Assembly (NCBI GenBank): GCA_963169355.1
Contig: CAUJCR010000047.1
Span: forward strand, 49,112-113,111
Source of the DNA: Bacteroidota bacterium
GTDB lineage: Bacteria > Bacteroidota > Bacteroidia > B-17B0 > Aurantibacillaceae
Length of the DNA stretch: 64,000 nucleotides
Direction: 5' to 3'
How positions within the stretch are numbered: the first letter of the stretch is position 1; each line of letters opens with the position of its first letter. A program made the translations under genes and the position numbers. This document shows, in pieces, positions 33,664-42,736 of the stretch. A model generated the notes under the pieces. The model saw nothing but the letters and a program-made list of their open reading frames with translations, was not told the origin of the DNA and searched no databases.

Positions 33664-35823
33664 ATGAAAAAACTTATCTTTTTAATCACATCTATTTGCT
33701 TATCATCTATTAACCTTGTAAGAGCAGATGAAGGCATGTGGCTTCCGCAACTTATTAATGCCTTAAACATTAAGGACATGAAGAAGAATGGATTAAAACT
33801 AACAGCCGAACAAATCTATAGTGTTAATAAATCAAGTCTTAAAGATGCCATTGTTCAATTTGCTGGAGGTTGTACAGCCGAAATTATTTCTGACCAAGGT
33901 TTAATACTTACCAATCATCATTGTGGGTATTCTGCTATTGCCTATCATAGTAGTGTAGAAAAAGATTACCTAACCAATGGATATTGGGCTATGAATAAAA
34001 ACGAAGAACTTTATACGCCTAATATTACTGCCACAATTATTCAAAGAATAGAGGATGTAACTGATAAAGTTTTAAAGGGAATTACATCAAATACTTCAGA
34101 GGTTAAAAAAGATTCTATTATTAAAGCAAATAGTAAATGGATTGAAAAAGAGGCTATAAAGGGCACACATTACGAGGCATTTATTCGCCCATTTTTTTAT
34201 GGAAACGAATACTACCTTTTTGTAGTCGAAAATTTTAAAGATGTAAGAATGGTAGGTGCGCCTCCTTCATCTATTGGTAAGTTTGGTGGCGACACAGATA
34301 ACTGGATGTGGCCAAGACACACGGGTGATTTCTCGGTTTTTAGAATTTACGCTAATAAAAATAACGAACCCGCAGAATACAGCCCAGATAACGTACCTTA
34401 TAAACCAAAACACGTTATTCCAATTTCTTTAAAAGGATACAAAAAAGGCGATTTTACGATGGTGTATGGTTTCCCTGGGCGTACACAAGAATATCTATCT
34501 AGTTATGCCGTAGATATGATTATGAATGAAAGCGATCCACTAAAAGTATCGCTGCGAGAAAAGCGTTTAAGCATCATGAATGAAGATATGCTGAAGAGTG
34601 ATGCAGTAAGAATTGCTTATGCTAGTAGATATGCTAGTGTTGCTAACTACCATAAAAAATGGTTAGGAGAAATGACAGGACTAAAAAAGTATGATGCCTT
34701 AACTAAAAAACAACTCTTCGAAAAACAATTTTTAGAAGCCGTAAATGCAGATGTAGTAAAAAAAGAAAAGTATGGCGATATATTTAATCAACTCGAGAAA
34801 ATATACAAGGAATATAAAGTACTAAGCAAACAGGTAGATTATTATAGTGAATGTTTAATGGCTATTGATGCATTATATTACTCGAGATTTTATATGACAT
34901 TATTTGCAGAACTAAAGAAAAAACAAAAAGGACAGTCTCATAATTTTGATGCCACACTCGCCGACTACAAAAAACTAATCTTCTTTAAAAATTATCATAA
35001 ACCTACCGATTTAAAATTGTGTGAAGCCATGCTGAATGAATATATAAAAGGTGTGCCTTCTAACAATCGTCCCTACGTGCTAGACTCGTTTATAGTAGCT
35101 CATAAAAACGATGTTAAGAAAATGACAGAGTTTTTATACAGCAACACCAGCTTTGCTGATAAAGATAAAGCCGAAGCCATGTTAAATGATTTTGAGAAAT
35201 TTTCTAATTTGTACGAACGCGATCCGGTTTATTATATAACTAGTGCTATCGTTAAATATTACAGTGTGAGTGTTTTCCCGCAGTTACAATATAACGAACG
35301 CGAAATTAATGAACTACAAAAACTATATATACAAGGTCAACAAGAAGTTTTTAAAGATAAAAAGTTTTATCCAGATGCTAACAGTACTTTAAGAATTACT
35401 TATGGTAAGGTAAATAATTACATACCAAAAGACGGCGTTGAATACAATTACTACACTACCCTAGACGGTATCATTGAAAAATATATCCCAAAAGATGAAG
35501 AATTTGATTTACCACAAAAGTTAATTGACTTATATAACAAAAAAGATTATGGTCAATATGCTAATAAAGATGGGAAAATTCCGGTAGCGTTTACCGCAAG
35601 TAATCATACCACGGGAGGTAATAGTGGAAGCCCTGTATTTAACGGTAATGGCGAACTCATTGGTACTAACTTTGACAGAAACTGGGAAGGCACTATGAGT
35701 GACATCATGTACAATCCTAATTTGTGTAGGAATATCACACTTGATGTAAGATATACTTTATTTATTATTGATAAATTTGCAGGTGCAGGTTATCTGTTAA
35801 ATGAAATGAAATTAATAAAATAA
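33664..35823 (+). CDS. S46-family dipeptidyl-peptidase, DPP11-like
   Basis: Secreted serine peptidase of 719 residues that removes dipeptides from N-termini of peptides in the periplasm. It has a signal peptide (about 1-21), then EGMWLP typical of mature S46 enzymes, catalytic His in ILTNHHCGY (H85/H86), GGDTDNWMWPRHTGDF with the probable triad Asp near 222, and Ser654 in GGNSGSPV. Arg672 in NFDRNWEGTMSD occupies the position that separates acidic-residue-specific DPP11 (Arg) from DPP7 (Gly), so Asp/Glu specificity is expected. A role in peptide nutrition is inferred. It starts 25 bases after the phosphorylase gene. Confidence 0.9.
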   Translation: MKKLIFLITSICLSSINLVRADEGMWLPQLINALNIKDMKKNGLKLTAEQIYSVNKSSLKDAIVQFAGGCTAEIISDQGLILTNHHCGYSAIAYHSSVEKDYLTNGYWAMNKNEELYTPNITATIIQRIEDVTDKVLKGITSNTSEVKKDSIIKANSKWIEKEAIKGTHYEAFIRPFFYGNEYYLFVVENFKDVRMVGAPPSSIGKFGGDTDNWMWPRHTGDFSVFRIYANKNNEPAEYSPDNVPYKPKHVIPISLKGYKKGDFTMVYGFPGRTQEYLSSYAVDMIMNESDPLKVSLREKRLSIMNEDMLKSDAVRIAYASRYASVANYHKKWLGEMTGLKKYDALTKKQLFEKQFLEAVNADVVKKEKYGDIFNQLEKIYKEYKVLSKQVDYYSECLMAIDALYYSRFYMTLFAELKKKQKGQSHNFDATLADYKKLIFFKNYHKPTDLKLCEAMLNEYIKGVPSNNRPYVLDSFIVAHKNDVKKMTEFLYSNTSFADKDKAEAMLNDFEKFSNLYERDPVYYITSAIVKYYSVSVFPQLQYNEREINELQKLYIQGQQEVFKDKKFYPDANSTLRITYGKVNNYIPKDGVEYNYYTTLDGIIEKYIPKDEEFDLPQKLIDLYNKKDYGQYANKDGKIPVAFTASNHTTGGNSGSPVFNGNGELIGTNFDRNWEGTMSDIMYNPNLCRNITLDVRYTLFIIDKFAGAGYLLNEMKLIK

Positions 35824-35828
35824 GGTAA

Positions 35829-36653
35829 TTATTTTTTCAATCTAATTACTGCCCATTCATTTTTATTAAAGCTTTGTTCAAATGTAAATCCAATTGATGT
35901 TGCTAATGTGCGCAGTTCTTCCACATCGGTTGTAAAAAAACCACTTAATAACAAATAGCCACCATTATTTAAACATTGGTAATACGAAGCCATATCTTGC
36001 TTCAATACATTTTTATTAATATTAGCTAATATTGTATCAAAATGAGGTGTTTTGGGTAAAAGGCTAGCATCTCCTTTCTTAAATTCAATAGCTGATACTT
36101 GATTTATCTCTGCATTCTCAATGGAGTTTTCTATACTCCAATCATCAATATCAATTCCCATTACAGTTTTTGCTCCAAGTAATTTAGCAAGAATTGCAAG
36201 AATACCAGTTCCACAACCCATATCTAATACTTGAACATTTTTTAATGGTAAATCTAACATAGTTTTACTCATTAACCATGTAGTATCATGATGACCTGTT
36301 CCAAAACTCATCTTAGGTGTAATAATAATATCGAATTTTACCTGAGGCTGTGGCTCATGAAAATGAGCTCTAATACACACTAAATCATCAACATAAACTG
36401 GGTGAAAATTTTTCTCCCACTCTTCATTCCAATTTGTTTTTGGGATTTCATTCTTTTTATATTGAAAGGTAAAATCATCAAAACTTAATAAGTTAATGTC
36501 GGTTTCAACTTCATTTCCTGACTGAATGTAGGCTTCAAAACCAACATCTGTTTGAACAAAGCTCTCAAATCCTAATTCGCCAAGTAAGGCAATTAATATA
36601 TCCGTTCCAGGTTCGGGTGGAGTTACCGTAAAAACATATTGGGTATAATTCAT
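35829..36653 (-). CDS. prmA: Ribosomal protein L11 methyltransferase
   Basis: SAM-dependent methyltransferase that methylates ribosomal protein L11. 274 residues: a variable N-terminal substrate-recognition domain (with TNWNEEWEKNFHPV) and a Rossmann domain with motif I VLDMGCGTGILAILAKLLGA (about 150-169), the upstream PKMSFGTGHHDTT motif specific to PrmA, and ILANINKNVL. It converges with the peptidase gene (5 bases between stops) and lies 33 bases downstream of tpiA, probably in the same transcript. Confidence 0.95.
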   Translation of the reverse strand: MNYTQYVFTVTPPEPGTDILIALLGELGFESFVQTDVGFEAYIQSGNEVETDINLLSFDDFTFQYKKNEIPKTNWNEEWEKNFHPVYVDDLVCIRAHFHEPQPQVKFDIIITPKMSFGTGHHDTTWLMSKTMLDLPLKNVQVLDMGCGTGILAILAKLLGAKTVMGIDIDDWSIENSIENAEINQVSAIEFKKGDASLLPKTPHFDTILANINKNVLKQDMASYYQCLNNGGYLLLSGFFTTDVEELRTLATSIGFTFEQSFNKNEWAVIRLKK

Positions 36654-36686
36654 AGCCTCTAAAAATAACTTTAAATAGCCAATAGA

Positions 36687-37445
36687 CTAGAAAGAAAAAA
36701 TAATTTTACAAAAATCATCGGCATTTAAAGAAGCCCCACCAATTAAACCACCATCTACATCTTTACATGCAAATAATTCTTGCGCATTCTTAGGATTACA
36801 ACTTCCACCGTATAAAATAGGAATTTCGTTAGCAATTCCTGAATCAAATAAATCTACAACTACACTCCTAATAAATTCGTGCATTTCTTGAGCTTGTTGC
36901 GCCGTAGCCGTTTCGCCAGTACCAATAGCCCAAACAGGCTCATAGGCAATAATCATTTTTTTAACGTCAGAAACAGAGAATGATTTCAATACTGAAACCA
37001 ACTGTTCGGTAATTACTTTAAAATGATTATCGGTTTTTCGTTCGTGAATAGTTTCTCCAATACAATAAATAGGAGTAAGTTGATGGGCGAGCGCCTCTTT
37101 CATTTTCAATATAAAATCGGCATCCTTCTCTTTAAAATATTGTCTCCGCTCACTGTGCCCAATTAAAACATATTGGCAACCTACCGACTGCAACATCAAA
37201 GCACTCACCTCGCCTGTATATGCACCCTTATCGTGTGTATGACAATTTTGAGCACCTATATAAAAATTACTTTTATTTTTTAATAATTGACCTACAGAAT
37301 CTAAATATGGAAATGGTGGGATGATAATTTTAACAACATTGTCAAACTCACTCACTTGATGCAAGATATTCTCAACTAAGGTTTTGGCCTCTTGAGACGA
37401 TTTATTCATTTTCCAATTTCCAGCTACTATCTTTAAACGGCTCAT
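36687..37445 (-). CDS. tpiA: Triosephosphate isomerase
   Basis: Interconverts dihydroxyacetone phosphate and glyceraldehyde-3-phosphate (glycolysis). 252 residues of a TIM barrel with the catalytic set intact: Lys in GNWKMNK (about residue 12), His in YVLIGHSERR, Glu in AYEPVWAIGTG (loop 6 follows) and GGSCNPKNA for phosphate binding. Its ATG overlaps the stop of the permease gene by one base (TAATG). Confidence 0.97.
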   Translation of the reverse strand: MSRLKIVAGNWKMNKSSQEAKTLVENILHQVSEFDNVVKIIIPPFPYLDSVGQLLKNKSNFYIGAQNCHTHDKGAYTGEVSALMLQSVGCQYVLIGHSERRQYFKEKDADFILKMKEALAHQLTPIYCIGETIHERKTDNHFKVITEQLVSVLKSFSVSDVKKMIIAYEPVWAIGTGETATAQQAQEMHEFIRSVVVDLFDSGIANEIPILYGGSCNPKNAQELFACKDVDGGLIGGASLNADDFCKIIFSF

Positions 37446-38521
37446 TATTTAATTCTTACACGTGGATCTAAAATACCATAAATTATATCAACTATTATGT
37501 TGGTAGCAACAAAAATAGCAGCAAAAATAATAGTTGTACCCATTACTACTGGCAAATCATTTTTTGTAAGGGCTTCAAACACTTCGTAGCCAATTCCTTT
37601 CCAACTAAAAATATATTCTACAAAAACAGCCCCTGCCATTAATCCTGCAAACCAACCAGAAATAGCTGTAACCACAGGATTTAAAGCATTTTTAAGGGCA
37701 TGCTTAATTATTACTGTTTTTAACTTTAAGCCCTTTGCTTTTGCTGTTCTAATGTAATCTTGGCTCATAACATCTAATAGCGAACTACGCATCAGTTGTA
37801 CAACAATAGCTAAAGGTCTTACTCCTAAGGTAATGGCAGGTAAAATAAGATTTTTTAATTTCAACACTTCACCATCCCACACATCAATGTCATATAAACT
37901 TCCAGTTGGCGATAATCCAGTGTAATCTCTTAACACGTAGCCAAAAAGCCATGCAATAATTAATCCCACAAAAAATGAAGGAGCCGCCATGCCAAGCACT
38001 GATAATACCAAGGAAAATTTATCGTAAAAAGAATTATGTTTTACGGCGCTAATTATACCCAAGAATATCCCAATAATAGACGCAATAATAATTGACGTAA
38101 ATGCTAACACAGCAGTTTCTGGTAAAGTTTCCTTTACAATATCCGAAACTTGACGTTGAGTAATATAAGATCGTCTTAAATAAGGATATTTTAAAACAAC
38201 AGATTTATTGTTTCCTATTGTAAAAAGAGGTATCCACGAATACTTTGTAGGACTAAGAAACCACAAACTCTTTTCATTTTGGTTATTATGAACAGAAATA
38301 GGTGATAAATCATTCAAATAACGGGCATACTGCTCCATAATTGGTTGATCTGTTCCTAAATCTCTGTGAATAGCCTCAATAGCTTCTTTATTAGCTCTTT
38401 GACCAAGCATAATAGTGGCAGGGTCGCCAGGTAAAACATTAAATAAGAAAAATATTACAGTAATAACGCCAAATAAAACCAACAAACTGTACAATATTTT
38501 TTTAACAACGTACTTTATCAC
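37445..38521 (-). CDS. ABC transporter permease, DppB/OppB type
   Basis: Inner-membrane permease of the peptide/nickel ABC uptake family, 358 residues. The N-terminal helix plus FFLFNVLPGDPATIMLGQRAN, the six-helix core, and the EAA-like cytoplasmic motif around YIRTAKAKGLKLKTVIIKHAL are standard. A periplasmic insertion (about 70-115, with LSPISVHNNQN and WIPLFTIGNN) is longer than in E. coli DppB but common in Bacteroidota. No substrate-binding protein, second permease or ATPase lies nearby; the partners must be elsewhere. It heads a permease-tpiA-prmA transcript. Confidence 0.9.
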   Translation of the reverse strand: MIKYVVKKILYSLLVLFGVITVIFFLFNVLPGDPATIMLGQRANKEAIEAIHRDLGTDQPIMEQYARYLNDLSPISVHNNQNEKSLWFLSPTKYSWIPLFTIGNNKSVVLKYPYLRRSYITQRQVSDIVKETLPETAVLAFTSIIIASIIGIFLGIISAVKHNSFYDKFSLVLSVLGMAAPSFFVGLIIAWLFGYVLRDYTGLSPTGSLYDIDVWDGEVLKLKNLILPAITLGVRPLAIVVQLMRSSLLDVMSQDYIRTAKAKGLKLKTVIIKHALKNALNPVVTAISGWFAGLMAGAVFVEYIFSWKGIGYEVFEALTKNDLPVVMGTTIIFAAIFVATNIIVDIIYGILDPRVRIK

Positions 38522-38615
38522 AAAATCTTACATTCTGATTAGTCTGCTAAGTAAGTAAAATTATTCAGTAAATAAAATATTTTAGGCGAAAATTATTAGC
38601 TATAAAAAAATCGGG

Positions 38616-38623
38616 TAAATTTG
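38616..38623 (+). promoter_or_regulatory. Bacteroidota -7 promoter element (TAAATTTG)
   Basis: A perfect TAnnTTTG match only 6 bases before the TTG start at 38630. Transcription should begin at or beside the start codon, giving a leaderless or nearly leaderless message. Confidence 0.5.
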
Positions 38624-38629
38624 TAAGGA

Positions 38630-40945
38630 TTGATAACAAGTACGTATATCCGAAATTGGGTTAAGACATTAGCCATAGTTATATTTAGCACAAGCCTTAA
38701 CTATTTATCTGCTCAAAAAGTGGGTATTGTATTAAGTGGTGGTGGTGCTAGTGGTATAGCGCACATTGGTGTATTAAAGGCGTTAGAAGAAAATCATATA
38801 CCTGTAAATTGTATCTCAGGTACATCTATTGGAAGCGTTATTGGCGGATTATATGCCTCGGGGTACTCTCCCACTGAAATTGCTAAAATAGTAAAAGATG
38901 AAGCCTTTGCAAATCTTACTAAAGGAGAGATGTCTCCAAAATATGGCTACTACTTAAGAAAAAGAGACGATTATTCATCTTGGCGTACCTTAAAACTAAA
39001 CTTAAATAACTCCTTAATTGGCAACTTAGCTACTAATCTCATTAATTCGGTGCCAATTGACTATTATTTAATGGAAACATTTGCCCCTGCCAATGCCGTA
39101 TCTGGTTATAATTTTGATAGTTTATTTGTTCCCTTTAGATGTGTAGCCTCAGATATTGAATCTAAAGAAAGTGTGATTTTTAGAGATGGCGATTTACCAT
39201 CTGCCATTAGAGCTTCTATGAGTTATCCTTTTTATATAAGACCAATTACAATAGATAGTGTTCTGATGTTTGACGGTGGATTATATAATAATTTTCCAAC
39301 CAATGTTATGTACGACGAACTCTATCCTGATGTGATGATAGGCAGCGTGGTAACTGAGAACTCCGTAAAACCAAGTGATGACAACATTTACTTACAATTA
39401 CGTAATATGCTAATGAATAAAAGCAATTTTAAACCTATTTGTGATAATAGCGTTATAATTGAACCTTGGGCAGATGTCAGTATTTTTAATTTTGAATCAG
39501 TACAAAGATTAATTGATAGCGGTTATGCTGCTACAATACGACAAATGCCAGTCATTAAATCTTATATTACACAATACCAAAATCAAAGTGAATTAACCAA
39601 TAAAAGAATTTTATTTAGAGAAAAAACCGCTCCTAATCGTGTCATTTACGACAAAATTCAAGTTAATGGTGTATCAAAAGGGATGAGCTATTTTATCACT
39701 AAAAGCATACAATCTAGCCACAAACCACTCACCTTAAAAAGATTAAAAAAACAATACTTTAGGTTGATGGCTGATGAAAAAATAAAATCGGCTTATCCCA
39801 TTTCTAAATTAGATACTGCAACAGGTAAATACACCTTAACCTTAAATGCTAAAAGAGAAAAACATTTATTTTTTGATATAGGTGGAAATATCTCTAATCG
39901 TCCAATCAGTCATTTTTTCTTAGGTGCTCAATATAACTATATCGGTCGTATTGGTATAACGGTTTATGCCAATGGATATTTAGGTAAATTAAATTCGAGT
40001 TCGCATTCAAAAATCCGTTTTGATTTTCCAACCCGTGTTCCATTTTATATTGAGCCATCCTTTACAATTTCGCGATGGGATTATTATCGCAGTAGTGCGC
40101 TATTCTATGATTTTGAAAAACCTGCCTACCTCATTCAAGAGGATGTTTTTGGAGAAATAAATGTGGGGGCACCAGTTGGCAATATAGGTAAAATTGTAGC
40201 TACAGGGGGGTATAGCGAATGGAAAAACAAATATTACCAAGTTCCACAATTTACAAAACTAGACACCAGTGATGTGAGTTTATTTGATTTTTCTTATGCT
40301 CAAATAGCCTATCACATTAATACATTAAACAGAAAACAATATGCTACAGAGGGCACTAACTTACTACTTAGAATAAAGGGCGTAAGTGGAAACGAAATTT
40401 ATTATCCCGGAAGTACGGCAACCGATAGTGTAAAAGTAATAAGAGGGCCTTGGCATCAATGGTTTAATATAAAACTATCTATTGATAAATATATTAAACC
40501 TATAAAGTATTTTAAAATTGGCGTGTATGGCGAAGGTGTTTATTCCTCGCAAGATTTTTTCAGAAATTACCAAGCATCAATCTTATCTGCCCCTTCCTTT
40601 AATCCAATACCCGAGAGTAAAACTTTATTTATTGATGATTATAGAGCACATCAATACGTGGCAGGTGGATTAAAAGCCATTGCTACCCCTTATAAAAATC
40701 TTGATGTTCGGTTTGAAGCGTATGTATATCAGCCAGTATATTCTATCCTCAAAAAATCAGACAATACCACTGAATACAGTTCTCCTTTCTTATATCATCA
40801 TTTCTTAGGAATGGGAACATTAGTGTATCATACACCAATTGGCCCAATAAGCCTTGGGGTTAATTATTACGACAAAAATGATAACAGCTTCTCTTTTTTC
40901 TTCCATTTTGGTTATACGCTATACAACCACAAATCCATAGATTGA
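38630..40945 (+). CDS. Patatin-like phospholipase with outer-membrane barrel domain
   Basis: A 771-residue protein of the PlpD/patatin-surface-antigen architecture. After a signal peptide (ending NYLSAQ) comes a patatin domain (about 30-230) with the oxyanion loop VLSGGGASGIAHIG, nucleophile elbow GTSIGS and the Asp of MFDGGLYNNFP, giving an intact Ser-Asp dyad. A POTRA-like linker follows (about 320-400; IQVNGVSKGMSYFI), then a C-terminal 16-strand-type barrel ending HFGYTLY. TTG 38630 is the only start that includes the signal peptide. Probably a surface or secreted lipase; lipid substrate unknown. Confidence 0.88.
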   Translation: MITSTYIRNWVKTLAIVIFSTSLNYLSAQKVGIVLSGGGASGIAHIGVLKALEENHIPVNCISGTSIGSVIGGLYASGYSPTEIAKIVKDEAFANLTKGEMSPKYGYYLRKRDDYSSWRTLKLNLNNSLIGNLATNLINSVPIDYYLMETFAPANAVSGYNFDSLFVPFRCVASDIESKESVIFRDGDLPSAIRASMSYPFYIRPITIDSVLMFDGGLYNNFPTNVMYDELYPDVMIGSVVTENSVKPSDDNIYLQLRNMLMNKSNFKPICDNSVIIEPWADVSIFNFESVQRLIDSGYAATIRQMPVIKSYITQYQNQSELTNKRILFREKTAPNRVIYDKIQVNGVSKGMSYFITKSIQSSHKPLTLKRLKKQYFRLMADEKIKSAYPISKLDTATGKYTLTLNAKREKHLFFDIGGNISNRPISHFFLGAQYNYIGRIGITVYANGYLGKLNSSSHSKIRFDFPTRVPFYIEPSFTISRWDYYRSSALFYDFEKPAYLIQEDVFGEINVGAPVGNIGKIVATGGYSEWKNKYYQVPQFTKLDTSDVSLFDFSYAQIAYHINTLNRKQYATEGTNLLLRIKGVSGNEIYYPGSTATDSVKVIRGPWHQWFNIKLSIDKYIKPIKYFKIGVYGEGVYSSQDFFRNYQASILSAPSFNPIPESKTLFIDDYRAHQYVAGGLKAIATPYKNLDVRFEAYVYQPVYSILKKSDNTTEYSSPFLYHHFLGMGTLVYHTPIGPISLGVNYYDKNDNSFSFFFHFGYTLYNHKSID

Positions 40946-41072
40946 CATCAGACGACATGTTTACTCAAGCAAATTTGTTAATTACTCAATTATTAAATCA
41001 TTTAACATATTTTAATTTACTCAAAAACCGAATGGTTATAAATTTGAGAACGTAACTCAGGAAATAATTCCT

Positions 41073-41080
41073 TATTTTTG
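41073..41080 (+). promoter_or_regulatory. Bacteroidota -7 promoter element (TATTTTTG)
   Basis: A perfect TAnnTTTG match 55 bases before the ATG at 41136. The rest of the 190-base gap after the patatin gene is plain AT-rich sequence with no other structure I can see. Confidence 0.5.
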
Positions 41081-41135
41081 AAATAAACTAATTACAAATA
41101 ACAATATCTAAATATCAAATCAATATTCATCAAGT

Positions 41136-42653
41136 ATGAAAAAAGCACTCCTCACTCTCTCAGGATTACTAATAGCTGTTACGACAGCATTTTCTCAAGG
41201 TTACGAAATCAAAATCAATTTTAAGAATTGCAAAGATACCATGGCTTATTTAGCCTTTTACCAATTCGATAAATCCTACTTAGCAGATACTTGCAAAAAA
41301 GTTGTAAAAGGAAATATCGTTTTTAAGGGGAAGAAAAAACTAGAGAAAGGAGTATATTATTTAGTTAGTCAAGATAAAGCTCGTTACTTTGATTTTTTTA
41401 TTACTGATGAAACACAAAAGTTAACCATTTCAACCGATACAGCAGATATTGTAAAGCATCTTAAATCACCCACATCAAAAGAAAACGACGACTTTTTTAC
41501 ATATATTCGTTTTATTACAGAGAAAAACAAAGAATTTAATAGCATGAAGGCAAAAACAAAAGGCATGTCTTCAAAAGATTCTGCTGCATTTATGATAGAA
41601 AAAGGCAGAGCCATGAATGAGTCGGTAATTGCCTATGAAAATAATTTTTTACAGCAACATCAAGGCTCGTATATCTCTGAAGTAATTGGGCAAAAAATGG
41701 AGAAAGAAGCCAAAGATATTCCTAAAGCATCTAATGGCCGACCTGACAGCCTTTACAATTATGTTTACTATAAAACACATTTTTGGGATGGTGTAAATTT
41801 TCAGGATGATGGTACAATGCGTACACCATTTTTTTCAGATCGATTAAAGAAATACTTTAATAATGTCGTTATTCAAAATCCAGATAGTATGATTTTAGAG
41901 ATGGATAGAATGATGGCAAAAACAAACCCTAGCACCTTATTGCATAAATTAATGCTTGCCCATTTTCTTTACACATCTGAATCATCAAAAATTATGGGAT
42001 TTGATAAAGTATTTGTACACGTAATTAATAAATATGTAAAATCTGGAATGGCTAAAGAAGTGTACGACGAGGCAACTATTCAAAAAATACTAGAAAGAGG
42101 ACGAATTATTGAACCTTTACTTTTAGGCAACCAAGCACCTGAACTTTTAATGATAGACACCATTACTCAAAAAGTAATTGCTAAAATGGGCTTTGATACT
42201 GTAAAGACGAGTGTAGGTGCCACTAAATTATATTACGATAATGCCCAAACCTTGGCTCAAACATTTATTTCAATGTACGGAGTAAAAGCTGATTACTTTG
42301 TTTTAGTTTTTTGGGATGTAGATTGTGGTCATTGTAAAACCGAAATTCCTAAGTTATTAGAAGAATATCACAATTTAAAGAAACAAGGCTATGACATTAA
42401 AGTATTTGCCGTATATACTCAACATGATTATGAAAAGTGGCGTAAATACATTATTGAACATAAGCTAGACTGGATGAACGTATATGATGGCGTACATGTA
42501 AATAATATTAAAGAAAAATACGACATCTACTCTACTCCAGTAATTTATATGCTAGACAAAACAAAACACATAAAAGCAAAACGAATTGGTACTGAACAAG
42601 TAAAAGATATTGTAAAGCAAATGGAAAAAGAATATAAAGCGGTAAAACAATAA
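41136..42653 (+). CDS. Thioredoxin-like periplasmic protein (DUF4369/TlpA type)
   Basis: 505 residues: signal peptide (ending TTAFSQ), an N-terminal DUF4369-like beta domain (about 25-115; KINFKNCKDTMAYLAFYQFD), a helical middle region (DUF5106-like), and a C-terminal thioredoxin fold with the redox motif C397-GHC400 in FWDVDCGHCKTEIPKLL and the cis-proline segment IYSTPVIYMLD. Such proteins are common periplasmic thiol-disulfide oxidoreductases of Bacteroidota. Substrate unknown. A terminator follows. Confidence 0.87.
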   Translation: MKKALLTLSGLLIAVTTAFSQGYEIKINFKNCKDTMAYLAFYQFDKSYLADTCKKVVKGNIVFKGKKKLEKGVYYLVSQDKARYFDFFITDETQKLTISTDTADIVKHLKSPTSKENDDFFTYIRFITEKNKEFNSMKAKTKGMSSKDSAAFMIEKGRAMNESVIAYENNFLQQHQGSYISEVIGQKMEKEAKDIPKASNGRPDSLYNYVYYKTHFWDGVNFQDDGTMRTPFFSDRLKKYFNNVVIQNPDSMILEMDRMMAKTNPSTLLHKLMLAHFLYTSESSKIMGFDKVFVHVINKYVKSGMAKEVYDEATIQKILERGRIIEPLLLGNQAPELLMIDTITQKVIAKMGFDTVKTSVGATKLYYDNAQTLAQTFISMYGVKADYFVLVFWDVDCGHCKTEIPKLLEEYHNLKKQGYDIKVFAVYTQHDYEKWRKYIIEHKLDWMNVYDGVHVNNIKEKYDIYSTPVIYMLDKTKHIKAKRIGTEQVKDIVKQMEKEYKAVKQ

Positions 42654-42672
42654 TTTTTAACACATAATACTA

Positions 42673-42704
42673 ACAAAAAGCCACTCATTTCGGTGGCTTT
42701 TTGT
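42673..42704 (+). terminator. Rho-independent terminator after the thioredoxin-like gene
   Basis: ACAAAAAGCCAC and GTGGCTTTTTGT form a perfect 12-bp stem with an 8-base loop and a T-rich end, 20 bases after the stop. Confidence 0.9.
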
Positions 42705-42736
42705 ATTTTAGTAGGCATATTTTAATTAAACTAATC

